From NCBI GenBank assembly GCA_029202545.1, contig CP119311.1:4030001-4094000 (forward strand): a stretch of 64,000 nucleotides of DNA, in the 5' to 3' direction. The translations under genes were made by a program, and so were the position numbers. Below are positions 9,604-17,579 of this stretch, one piece after another. This DNA is from Candidatus Pseudobacter hemicellulosilyticus (GTDB lineage Bacteria; Bacteroidota; Bacteroidia; Chitinophagales; Chitinophagaceae). Positions within the stretch are counted from its first letter, which is position 1. Every line of letters starts with the position of its first letter. The notes beneath the pieces are model-generated. The model was not told the origin of the DNA and did no database searches. It saw nothing but the letters and a program-made list of their open reading frames with translations.

Positions 9604-10452
9604 ATGAAAGAGTTTTTAAATGCTGAAAATCAACCTGTTTTCGAGAAGATTAAACAAGTTGACAGTATTGGTGAATTCTGGTCGGCAAGGCAGCTTGCAG
9701 AAGTTCTCCAATATGCAAGTTATCGGAACTTTGTAGAAGTGATGAAAAAGGCAGCCGAGGCTTGCAAGAATAGCGGACAGAAAATAAAACACCATTTTGT
9801 TGCTTTCGACAATATGGTTTCTATTGGCTCGGGAGCACAACGAGCAATTGATGACATCAGATTAAGCCGCTATGCTTGTTATCTAATTGTTCAGAACGCA
9901 GATCCTGAAAAGGAATTAGTGGCATTGGGTCAAACTTATTTTGCAGTGCAGACCCGAATACAAGAAATCCAGCAAATGGAGCAATATGCTTCATTGCCAA
10001 CCGAGAAAGAAAAACGATTATTTCTGCGAAAAGAATTGACTGAACATAATAAACAACTGATGGCAACTGCCAAACGTGCTGGTGTAGTAGATCCAGTTGA
10101 TTATGCTATTTTCCAAAATTATGGCTATAAAGGTCTGTATGGAGGCTTGGACAGGATAGGTATACAAAAGAAAAAAGGGTTATCATCCAAAGAGAATATT
10201 TTGGATCATATGGGGAGTACGGAACTTGCCGCGAATCTATTTAAGGCTACTCAGGCAGAAGAGAAACTAAAGAGGGATAGTGTCAAAAATAAAGATGCTG
10301 CTAATCGAACTCATTTTTTGGTAGGCCGAAAGGTCAGAAAGACTATTGAAGACATTGGAGGAACCATGCCAGAAAACTTGCCAACAGAAGAAAATATAAA
10401 AAAGATTGCGAGCAAAAGTAATCAGCAATTGCCGCCTGAAGATGAAAAGTAA
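9604..10452 (+). CDS. dinD: DNA damage-inducible protein D
   Basis: The 282-residue product follows E. coli DinD along its whole length: the BRO-like N-terminus (FWSARQLAEVLQYASYRNF), SRYACYLIVQNADPEKELVA, LGQTYFAVQTRIQE, the central KRLFLRKELTEHNKQL, FQNYGYKGLYGGL, DHMGSTELAANLFKATQ and FLVGRKVRKTIEDIGGTMPE. In E. coli dinD is LexA-controlled and the protein inhibits RecA-mediated strand exchange. Here the gene is strikingly AT-rich against its neighbours and lies divergent to another AT-rich gene, so lateral acquisition is likely. An 18-bp palindrome upstream is a candidate operator. Confidence 0.93.
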   Translation: MKEFLNAENQPVFEKIKQVDSIGEFWSARQLAEVLQYASYRNFVEVMKKAAEACKNSGQKIKHHFVAFDNMVSIGSGAQRAIDDIRLSRYACYLIVQNADPEKELVALGQTYFAVQTRIQEIQQMEQYASLPTEKEKRLFLRKELTEHNKQLMATAKRAGVVDPVDYAIFQNYGYKGLYGGLDRIGIQKKKGLSSKENILDHMGSTELAANLFKATQAEEKLKRDSVKNKDAANRTHFLVGRKVRKTIEDIGGTMPENLPTEENIKKIASKSNQQLPPEDEK

Positions 10453-10651
10453 TCTATTTGAAATTACAATTGTTAATTCGCGATTTGCAAATTGAGAATT
10501 ACAAATTACTGGAACCGCTGCAAGTAAATTGTTTATATGGAATATTGTTTTGGCAGGTTGTCGGGTTTCATTAATGTAATGCCAGATCAGAGCAATACTT
10601 AAAATAATTTCAAGAGAAGCAGTGGAAAGTAAATGATCCTTGTCGGTCACC

Positions 10652-12328
10652 TTAAATCCCCTTCATTTGTTTCCGTTCCGCTAAAAATCCTTCAAATTCC
10701 GCCAGCGAAAAGCTGCTGAGGTTACGCTCTTTGGTGAGCCCCCCTTTTTGAGCGGCCAGCACGCCAAAGCGGCAATCGGCATAGCCTTCAATGGCATGGG
10801 CATCCGGGTCAATGGACAGGAGTACGCCTTTTTCGAGGGCATAATCTATCCAGCGCCAGTCGATGTCCAGCCGCCTGGGGTGGGCGTTCAGTTCCACCGT
10901 AACGCGGTGCTCGGCGCAGGCGTCAATGATCTTGTGGTGATCTACCGGGTAGCCGGGGCGACTGAGCAGCAGCCTGCCCGTCATATGGCCCAGGATGGTA
11001 GTGTAGGGGTTGCTGATAGCATTGAGCAGGCGCATCATGGCCTTTTCTTCCGTCATTTTCAGGTTGGAGTGGACGCTGGCGATTACCAGGTCGAAGGTAG
11101 AGAGTAGGCCATCCGAATAATCAAGGGCGCCATCGTTCAGGATATCGCACTCAATACTCTTGAAGATCTTAAAGGGAGCCAGTTTGGCGTTCAGTTCGTC
11201 AATATACAGGTGTTGCTCCCGGATCCTTTCTTCCGACAGGCCATTGGCGTAGAATGCGCTCTTGCTGTGATCACTGATGACCAGGTACTCATAGCCCTGA
11301 ACAATACAGGCCTTGGCCATTTCTTCAATGGTATGGGAGCCGTCGCTCCAGTTGCTATGGGAGTGGATGATGCCTTTGATATCGGTGGGTGCTATGAGGG
11401 CTGCATCGCTCTTCCGTTGCAGGGCGGTCGCTTTCTCGCGCAGTACCGGCGACAGGTAAGGTATGGCGGCCGCTTCAAAGATGGCTTCTTCGGAAGCATA
11501 AGTGGCTGCTGCGGTGGCGGCGGGCAGTGTTTGCCAGGCCTGGCTGAAATCCTCGCTGCAGCTGGTGCTGAACAGGGTGGGGTAAAAAGAATCCGGGTGC
11601 GCCAGGTAGAATTTCAGGGGCACGTTCTCGGCGCCTTTAACCACCAGGGTATTCTCAGTGCTCTCAACGGTGGCAAAATTGTTGGCTTCAAAGAACGGTT
11701 GCAGTTCGTCGGCAGTTGCGGTGGTGACCCAGGCCAGCAGGTCGATCACTTCCAGCTGACGACGGAACTCACCGGTAAGCGCAAACTGTTTTTCCGGGAA
11801 ATGCGCTGCCAGCTTGCGGTCTACGGCAAGGGTATATTCTTCTATCTCCGCATAGAGGTGACTTCCCTGGCTGCGCAGGTAAAATTCGATGGCCTCCTGG
11901 ACGTTCTTCTGCGTTTTTTCACCGAACCCTTTATAGAGCATGAGCCTGTTCTCGTTACAGGCGTAGAGCAGTTCACCGATGGATTCAATACCCATCTCTT
12001 TCCAGATGGTGGCGATCTTTTTTGGTCCCAGCCCCTTAATAGTGAGCAGTTCGAGGATCCCGGGAGGCGTTTTCTCAATGATATCGCTCAGGGCTTTGAG
12101 GGCGCCGGTCTGCAGGATCTCGATGATCTTTTTACCAGTAGACTCACCGATGCCTTTGATGGAAAACAGCTTGTCGGCTGGCACATCGGCCAGTGGCTGC
12201 GGCAGTTTTTCGATGGTAAAAGCGGCGCTGGAATAGCTTTTGGCTTTAAAACTGTTCTCGCCATGGATATCCATGAGTTTGGCAAGCAGCGAAAACTGAT
12301 CGGCTATGTAGTAATTGTCGATGGTCAT
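10652..12328 (-). CDS. polX: PolX-family protein with PHP domain; polymerase active site degenerate
   Basis: The start at 12328 (MTIDNYYIADQFSLL) gives 558 residues, close to bacterial PolX length. In order it has an N-terminal 8-kDa-like region, HhH motifs (FSIKGIGESTGKK, LTIKGLGPKKIATIW), a nucleotidyltransferase-like middle and a PHP phosphoesterase domain. The PHP metal motifs look intact: HSHSNWSDG, ISDHS, ASVHS, LGHMTGRLL, ELNAHP and DPDAHAIEG. In the polymerase palm, the usual GDxD is reduced to VIDLL and the third Asp region reads NVPLKFYLA, so polymerisation is unlikely. 3'-5' exonuclease or other phosphoesterase activity in base excision repair is the safer inference. A 428-codon frame on the other strand is only a shadow. 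Confidence 0.9.
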   Translation of the reverse strand: MTIDNYYIADQFSLLAKLMDIHGENSFKAKSYSSAAFTIEKLPQPLADVPADKLFSIKGIGESTGKKIIEILQTGALKALSDIIEKTPPGILELLTIKGLGPKKIATIWKEMGIESIGELLYACNENRLMLYKGFGEKTQKNVQEAIEFYLRSQGSHLYAEIEEYTLAVDRKLAAHFPEKQFALTGEFRRQLEVIDLLAWVTTATADELQPFFEANNFATVESTENTLVVKGAENVPLKFYLAHPDSFYPTLFSTSCSEDFSQAWQTLPAATAAATYASEEAIFEAAAIPYLSPVLREKATALQRKSDAALIAPTDIKGIIHSHSNWSDGSHTIEEMAKACIVQGYEYLVISDHSKSAFYANGLSEERIREQHLYIDELNAKLAPFKIFKSIECDILNDGALDYSDGLLSTFDLVIASVHSNLKMTEEKAMMRLLNAISNPYTTILGHMTGRLLLSRPGYPVDHHKIIDACAEHRVTVELNAHPRRLDIDWRWIDYALEKGVLLSIDPDAHAIEGYADCRFGVLAAQKGGLTKERNLSSFSLAEFEGFLAERKQMKGI

Positions 12329-13012
12329 GCTATTGGTGATGGTGATCGGTACAAAAGTATGGAGAAGAAGGGAAAACTGAAAGTGGAGGATCGAGTAAGC
12401 CAGGGAAGGCCGGCGGGGAAAGGGATTGGCCAGGAAAAGAGGACTGAGCATGGATGGGGGCAATGGTTGCTTACAGCAGTGAACGCGATGCTGTGAACGG
12501 AAGATTAGCGCACTATTGGCTCAGCCGTGGCTTTTTTCCGGAAAATGCAGCATTGTCCTGGTAGGGGATGCGTTGTGTTTGATGGGCGGGATTGGAGTTG
12601 ATCCGGGTGGGGCAGCAGCAAAAGAGGAACGATGAAAGTCGTGGTTGGCAACCTTTGCTCCAGGTTTACAATAGTATGGCGGGCTAAATTGGCATTGGCC
12701 GGTAGGAGTTGATCAGGATGGAGACATGACGGATATGTTTAAAAGCAAGTAGCGTTTATGCCTGCCAGGTACCAATTCCTGGGCTGGTTATCCGGATTGG
12801 AAGAAGACATAGAAAGTCCTTAAACGTTTGTAAAAGGAACCAGCAATGAGCTATATACTTTTTCTTGCACAGGAAATGCAAAGAACAACAGGAGATGGGT
12901 GTGAAATGAATTAGGCATAAGCGCTAGTTATCCTGAAACTCTTGTCCAGACTGGGTTTGAGTGGGCATGGCGTTTTAGCGGTATTTCGTTAAACAGAGGG
13001 TAGTAAAAAGAA
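12329..13012. other. Gene-free stretch, about 680 bases
   Basis: No convincing coding frame, RNA gene or palindrome was found here. Two short related strings (GGAGTTGATC followed by a G-rich run) occur near 12594 and 12706. The stretch ends at the terminator of the Lys/Ala-repeat gene and presumably carries the promoter of polX near 12330-12450. Confidence 0.5.
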
Positions 13013-13038
13013 AAAGTCCCGAATTACTTCGGGACTTT
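13013..13038 (-). terminator. Intrinsic terminator of the Lys/Ala-repeat gene
   Basis: An 11-bp perfect stem (13013-13023 with 13028-13038) encloses the loop TTAC. Read on the minus strand it is followed by a U-rich run, complementary to the A-rich sequence at 13003-13015. It lies 24 bases past the stop codon at 13062. Confidence 0.88.
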
Positions 13039-13061
13039 GATATTTTTTGTTCTTTTCAGAA

Positions 13062-13253
13062 CTAAAGTGCAGCTTTCTTAGGAGCAGCTTTCTTAGCAGC
13101 TTTTTTAGGAGCAGCTTTCTTAGCGGCTTTCTTCGGAGCGGCTTTCTTTACAGCTTTTTTAGGAGCTGCTTTTTTAGCGGCTTTCTTCGGAGCGGCTTTC
13201 TTTACAGCTTTTTTAGGAGCTGCTTTTTTAGCGGCTTTCTTTTTAGTTGCCAT
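13062..13253 (-). CDS. Histone H1-like Lys/Ala/Pro repeat protein
   Basis: The 63-residue product is almost entirely repeats of KKAAPKKA(V/A) after MATKKKAA. This composition is shared with histone H1 C-terminal tails and bacterial H1-like/AlgP-like proteins, which bind DNA through charge. Nucleoid binding is therefore likely but inferred. The DNA itself is a degenerate tandem repeat of about 24-60 bases, so copy number may vary between strains. It has its own terminator and lies just downstream of rpmA on the same strand. A frame on the opposite strand (FLRSSFLSS...) is the mirror of the repeat. Confidence 0.8.
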   Translation of the reverse strand: MATKKKAAKKAAPKKAVKKAAPKKAAKKAAPKKAVKKAAPKKAAKKAAPKKAAKKAAPKKAAL

Positions 13254-13353
13254 TGTTTGTGAATTTAACGGTTAGTAAATAAAACTTTCTAAAGTAAAAA
13301 TATAAACTTATTTCTAACCGCCAAAAAAATTTTCACAAAATGTCAAAAAAATC

Positions 13354-13611
13354 CTATGACATTGCAACTACGTTAACGATGGTCTTATCGTTCTTGCTTT
13401 TCTTGAATTCAACTACACCATCATTCAAAGCAAACAGTGTAAAGTCTCTGCCTACACCTACGTTTTTGCCAGGATGATATTCGGTACCGCGTTGACGAAC
13501 GATGATATTGCCGGAAATGGCAGGTTGACCGCCATAGATTTTAACGCCCAGGCGTTTGCTTTGTGAGTCGCGGCCGTTCTTTACGCTACCTTCACCTTTT
13601 TTATGTGCCAT
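13354..13611 (-). CDS. rpmA: 50S ribosomal protein L27
   Basis: An 85-residue L27 beginning MAHKKGEGSVKNGRDSQSKR and containing the conserved GVKIYGGQ and IIVRQRGTEYHPGKNVG. Its flexible N-terminus reaches the peptidyl transferase centre in other bacteria. It begins with MAHKK directly, so no Firmicutes-type cleaved leader is present. It is 33 bases downstream of rplU, the standard L21-L27 operon. Confidence 0.98.
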   Translation of the reverse strand: MAHKKGEGSVKNGRDSQSKRLGVKIYGGQPAISGNIIVRQRGTEYHPGKNVGVGRDFTLFALNDGVVEFKKSKNDKTIVNVVAMS

Positions 13612-13644
13612 GATACGAGAATTTGAATGGTTGAGATTTTAGTG

Positions 13645-13947
13645 CTATGCAATACCAGTGACTTTGATCTTGGTGTACTGGGTGCGATGACCATGCTTCT
13701 TGCGGAAGCCTTTCCTTCTTTTCATTTTGAAGGCGATCACCTTATCCCCCTGCACCTGAGCAAGGATCTCGGCATTGACGGTAGCCTTTACTTCACCGCC
13801 CACGGAAACATTTCCGTCGGTATCTGTCAGCAATACTTCTGCGAATGTCAGTTGATCACCGGCATTACCTTCAACGCGCGGTACATACAATGTCTGATCT
13901 TTCTGAACCCGGAATTGCTGGCCTGCTATTTTAACTACTGCGAACAT
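13645..13947 (-). CDS. rplU: 50S ribosomal protein L21
   Basis: A 100-residue L21 starting MFAVVKIAGQQFRVQKDQ, with the C-terminal KMKRRKGFRKKHGHRTQ signature that contacts 23S rRNA. It is the first gene of the rplU-rpmA operon. The upstream 733-base gap carries its promoter and, further away, a cluster of repeat motifs. Confidence 0.98.
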   Translation of the reverse strand: MFAVVKIAGQQFRVQKDQTLYVPRVEGNAGDQLTFAEVLLTDTDGNVSVGGEVKATVNAEILAQVQGDKVIAFKMKRRKGFRKKHGHRTQYTKIKVTGIA

Positions 13948-14241
13948 AAATTTCCAAAAATTAGGAGTGCAAAGGTAGGGGATTGCTACAGATTATTAAG
14001 TAATTAGGGAAGTTTTTTTCATAGATTGTTGGAAGACGAACTTTCCATATTGTAACTTACTGATTGTCAAAGGTACAAAATGGCATTGAAAGCGACCTTT
14101 TTTTGAGATTGGGATCGCAAAGGGAAATGCCGGATTCTTCCGGGGGATCATCACCTGTTTTTGTATAGTGCTACAAAATTGAAAATCGGCCAGTATTTTC
14201 AACCGGCAACGCTGTGGCGCTTCAGCAGTTTTTGAAGAAAG

Positions 14242-14256
14242 TTGGGTACGAACCAA
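14242..14256 (-). repeat. Dispersed motif copy, TTGG-TTCGT-AC-CCAA
   Basis: On the minus strand this reads TTGGTTCGTACCCAA followed by CTTTCTTC. It is oriented opposite to the three other copies in the same gap. Confidence 0.55.
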
Positions 14257-14325
14257 GGGCTGCAAGGGCGGTCTTCAGGCTTTGACAGCAGCTGGTCAGG
14301 AGTAGAATTTTAGTTGGTTTCTCCT

Positions 14326-14340
14326 TTGGTTCGTCCCCAA
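14326..14340 (+). repeat. Dispersed motif copy, TTGG-TTCGT-CC-CCAA
   Basis: TTGGTTCGTCCCCAA, preceded by CTCCT and followed by CTGTTTTCT. The flank resembles that of the copy at 14448, so similarity extends beyond the core. Confidence 0.55.
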
Positions 14341-14447
14341 CTGTTTTCTACAAACTTCCACAGCAAACGGTGTCGTAGTGTGCCAGCGACCCGGATGTTG
14401 CAGATCAGCAGGCTGTCTTGTAACAGAACCTGGCTGGCATGGCAGCC

Positions 14448-14462
14448 TTTGGTTCGTCCAAA
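14448..14462 (+). repeat. Dispersed motif copy, TTTGG-TTCGT-CCAAA
   Basis: TTTGGTTCGTCCAAA is a perfect 5-bp inverted repeat around TTCGT, followed by ACTGTTCTT. It is the most symmetric copy in the window. Confidence 0.55.
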
Positions 14463-14516
14463 ACTGTTCTTAATAAGGTTCCCTGCCTTCGGCGACATCC
14501 TGCCGGCAAGATGGCC

Positions 14517-14532
14517 TTTGGTTCGTCCCAAA
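14517..14532 (+). repeat. Dispersed motif copy, TTTGG-TTCGT-C-CCAAA
   Basis: TTTGGTTCGTCCCAAA lies 69 bases after the previous copy and is preceded by GGCC. Confidence 0.55.
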
Positions 14533-14680
14533 ATCTAATTTCCCCGCTTCCGGACGACAGTGTTTCCGCTTCCGGGGCCCCCATTTACACTGTTCTGTAT
14601 GCCCGCAAACTAAACCCCAATAAGTTTGTCCCTAAGCCCAATATGATGTAGGTTTGTCCTTTAACGATTGAACGGGGACT

Positions 14681-16174
14681 ATGCAGATCAAATCTTTACT
14701 GGCAAAACCATTTGCCCACTACGTTTATAAAAGTATCAGGAAGGGAATGACCACAGCGGTGGAGGACCAGGAGAATATATTGAAGGAATTGCTGAAGACC
14801 GCGCGGCTCACCGAATTCGGGAAGGACCACAAACTCCAGGAGGTATCCCTGTATGAGGAATTCATCCAGGCGGTGCCCATCCGCGATTATGAACAGTTCA
14901 AACCCTACATAGAAAAGATAAAGGCCGGCAAACACAACGTGCTCTGGAAAGGCAAGCCTATTTACTTTGCCAAAACTTCCGGCACCACCAGCGGCGTCAA
15001 ATACATTCCCATTTCCAAGGATTCCATCTCCAACCATATCAATTCAGCCCGCAACGCGCTCCTTTGTTACATAGCAGAATCGGGGAACAGCGTTTTTACC
15101 AACGGGAAAATGATCTTCCTGTCCGGCTCGCCCGTACTGGACCGCATTGCAGATATCCCTACAGGTCGCCTCAGCGGGATCGTGAACCACCATATACCCA
15201 GTTACCTGCGCCGCAACCAGCTGCCCTCGTATGAGACCAACTGCATTGAGGACTGGGAGACCAAGCTGGACAAGGTAGTGGAGGAGACCATGAAGCAGGA
15301 TATGACCCTTATCAGCGGCATTCCGCCCTGGATGCAGATGTATTTTGATCGTCTCCATCAGCTGACCGGCAAACCCATCAAAGATATCTTCCCCAATTTC
15401 TCCGTCATGGTACATGGGGGCGTGAACTTTGAACCCTATAAGACCAAATTATTTGAAAGCATCGGCAAGCCGGTGGCCACCATTGAGACCTTCCCCGCTT
15501 CCGAAGGCTTTTTTGCTTTCCAGGATTCGCAGGAGGCAGAAGGGTTGCTGCTCAACACCAATAGCGGGCTCTATTTTGAATTTGTGCCTGCCGGGGAGAT
15601 ATTCTCGCCCAATCCTACCCGTCTTTCCCTCAAGGACGTGAAAGTAGGGGAGAACTATGCCCTGATCGTGAACAGCAATGCCGGTCTCTGGGGTTATAAC
15701 ATTGGTGATACCGTAAAATTCCTGTCCACCAATCCCTACAGGCTGGTGGTAACGGGCAGGACCAAACATTTTATCTCTGCTTTTGGCGAGCATGTGATTG
15801 GCGAAGAAGTGGAATACAGCCTGATCAAAGCTGCTGAAGAAGCCGGCGTGCATATCCGGGAATTTACCGTGGCGCCGGTCATTACCCAGGGTGAAGGGAA
15901 ATCGTACCACGAGTGGTTTATTGAGTTCGAAAATCAACCGGCTGATATAGGCAGTTTTGCCCATAAGGTGGACAGCTACCTGCGCCAGAAGAACATTTAT
16001 TATAATGACCTCATCACAGGGAATATCCTGTTACCCCTGCATATCCGCCCCGTTAAAAAGAATGGGTTCATAGACTATATGAAATCCATCGGCAAACTGG
16101 GTGGGCAAAACAAAGTACCCCGACTGAGCAACGACCGTAAAATTGCTGTGGAGCTGGAGAAGTATGTAGAATAG
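14681..16174 (+). CDS. GH3-family acyl-adenylating enzyme
   Basis: The 497-residue product matches the GH3 auxin-responsive family, a branch of the ANL adenylating enzymes that in plants conjugate acyl acids to amino acids. The ATP/AMP-binding signature KTSGTTSGVKYIP lies at residues 98-110; HGGVNFEPYK, ASEGFFAFQ, NSNAGLWGYNIGDTVKF and VTGRTKHFISAFGEHV follow the family order. Bacteroidota carry these genes widely, but their substrate is not established, so the symbol is left empty. The ATG at 14681 follows a 733-base gap; dxr begins 75 bases after the stop. Confidence 0.9.
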   Translation: MQIKSLLAKPFAHYVYKSIRKGMTTAVEDQENILKELLKTARLTEFGKDHKLQEVSLYEEFIQAVPIRDYEQFKPYIEKIKAGKHNVLWKGKPIYFAKTSGTTSGVKYIPISKDSISNHINSARNALLCYIAESGNSVFTNGKMIFLSGSPVLDRIADIPTGRLSGIVNHHIPSYLRRNQLPSYETNCIEDWETKLDKVVEETMKQDMTLISGIPPWMQMYFDRLHQLTGKPIKDIFPNFSVMVHGGVNFEPYKTKLFESIGKPVATIETFPASEGFFAFQDSQEAEGLLLNTNSGLYFEFVPAGEIFSPNPTRLSLKDVKVGENYALIVNSNAGLWGYNIGDTVKFLSTNPYRLVVTGRTKHFISAFGEHVIGEEVEYSLIKAAEEAGVHIREFTVAPVITQGEGKSYHEWFIEFENQPADIGSFAHKVDSYLRQKNIYYNDLITGNILLPLHIRPVKKNGFIDYMKSIGKLGGQNKVPRLSNDRKIAVELEKYVE

Positions 16175-16249
16175 TGTGCTGTTGACCAGTTCCTGTTATT
16201 GGCCGCAGTCTGCCCGCGGCCTCATTAATAATTGTCTATTTTTGAGCAC

Positions 16250-17419
16250 ATGTCAAACAGTCTTCCTCTTAAACGAATCGCCCTATTTGGTTCAACGGGG
16301 TCTATCGGCACTCAGGCGCTGGAGGTTATTGCCGCCAATTCTGATAAATTTTCGGCTGAAGTACTCACTGCCCATAGTAATGATGATCTGCTGGTCCGGC
16401 AGGCCCTGAAATTCAATCCCAATATTGTGGTCATTGGTGATGAGCGGAAATACACCAAAGTGAAAGCGGCCCTTGCCAATACCAACGTGAAGGTCTTTGC
16501 CGGCGAGCAGGCCCTGGACGAGGTGGCGGCTATGGATTGTTATGATATGATGCTGGCGGCCATTGTAGGTTTTGCCGGGCTTAGGCCTACCCTCAAAGCG
16601 CTGGAGAGCGGAAAGGCAATCGGCCTGGCCAACAAAGAGACCCTGGTAGTGGCCGGTGATATTGTGATGCAGAAAGCTGTGGAGAACCGCGCACCCCTGA
16701 TCCCCGTGGACTCAGAACATTCCGCCATTTTCCAATGCCTGGTAGGGGAGACCCGCAACCGGATTGAAAAAGTGATCCTCACCGCTTCCGGCGGGCCTTT
16801 CCTGGGTAAGAAACCCAATTACCTGGTGAATGTAAAAAGGGATCATGCCCTGCAACATCCCAACTGGAGTATGGGCGCCAAGATATCCATTGACTCGGCC
16901 ACCCTGATGAACAAAGGCCTGGAAATGATTGAGGCCAAATGGCTGTTCAACCTGAAGCCCGAACAGGTACAGGTGCTGGTGCATCCGCAAAGCATCATCC
17001 ACAGTATGGTGCAGTTTGAGGATGGCAGTATTAAGGCGCAGATGGGCCTGCCCGATATGAAGCTGCCCATCCAGTATGCAATGGCTTTCCCGCACCGGAT
17101 ACCCAATAATTTCCCGCGCTACGATTTCCGTAAACCAGCCCAGCTGACATTTGAAGAACCCGATACCCGCACATTCCGGAACCTGACGCTGGCCACTGAC
17201 GCCCTCTTTAAAGGGGGGAACCTGCCCTGTGTCCTCAATGCGGCCAACGAAATAGGCGTATATGCCTTTTTGCGCAACAGGATCGGCTTCCTGGACATGA
17301 CGGACCTCATTGAGCGCACCATGCTGCATGTTCCGTTTATTGAAAAGCCCACGCTGGAGGACTATTATGAGAGCGATGCAGCGGCGCGTGAGTTTGCTGC
17401 TTCTATAATTAAGCTTTGA
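16250..17419 (+). CDS. dxr: 1-deoxy-D-xylulose-5-phosphate reductoisomerase
   Basis: It converts DXP to MEP with NADPH, the committed step of the non-mevalonate isoprenoid pathway. Motifs are the nucleotide-binding GSTGSIG near the N-terminus, LANKETLVVAGD, the metal and substrate loop VDSEHSAIFQCL, TASGGPF and HPNWSMGAKISIDSATLMNK. The ATG at 16250 gives 389 residues, a normal length; a TTG six codons earlier is less likely. rseP follows after 160 bases, the dxr-rseP neighbourhood seen in many bacteria. Confidence 0.97.
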   Translation: MSNSLPLKRIALFGSTGSIGTQALEVIAANSDKFSAEVLTAHSNDDLLVRQALKFNPNIVVIGDERKYTKVKAALANTNVKVFAGEQALDEVAAMDCYDMMLAAIVGFAGLRPTLKALESGKAIGLANKETLVVAGDIVMQKAVENRAPLIPVDSEHSAIFQCLVGETRNRIEKVILTASGGPFLGKKPNYLVNVKRDHALQHPNWSMGAKISIDSATLMNKGLEMIEAKWLFNLKPEQVQVLVHPQSIIHSMVQFEDGSIKAQMGLPDMKLPIQYAMAFPHRIPNNFPRYDFRKPAQLTFEEPDTRTFRNLTLATDALFKGGNLPCVLNAANEIGVYAFLRNRIGFLDMTDLIERTMLHVPFIEKPTLEDYYESDAAAREFAASIIKL

Positions 17420-17579
17420 TAATCAATGGATGGTTGTTTGCGGTAATGGCGATTTAGTGAATGTTTAACGAAATTCCATGAACGGCTTTTAATTAAATGA
17501 TATTATCTGATATTTGACAGATTAAGTATCTTGTCAGCATTGAATCATCTAAAAAACAATTCCACCCGGATTTCCTATT

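Larger units (their letters stand above)
13948..14680. other. 733-base intergenic stretch with clustered TTGG-TTCGT-CCAA motifs
   Basis: This divergent gap between rplU and the GH3 gene holds four copies of one motif (14242-14256 inverted, 14326-14340, 14448-14462, 14517-14532), and the string ATGTAGGTTTGTCC at 14646. Short frames exist on both strands (for example NSFGRTKG repeated on the minus strand), but they only reflect the repeated DNA and are not credible genes. Confidence 0.6.

Noticed and set aside
10267..10650. 127-codon minus-strand frame overlapping dinD
   Set aside because: Half of it is antisense to dinD and the rest is AT-rich spacer; no recognisable motifs.
11210..12496. 428-codon plus-strand frame over polX
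   Set aside because: It is antisense to a gene with clear HhH and PHP motifs and has no family features.
13047..13262. Plus-strand frame of FLRSSFLS repeats
   Set aside because: Mirror of the Lys/Ala-repeat gene on the other strand and spans its stop and start.
14310..14538. Short frames on both strands with repeated GRTKG or PLVRP
   Set aside because: The peptide repeats only reflect the repeated TTGG-TTCGT-CCAA DNA; spacing in multiples of three is seen for three copies, but the fourth is inverted.
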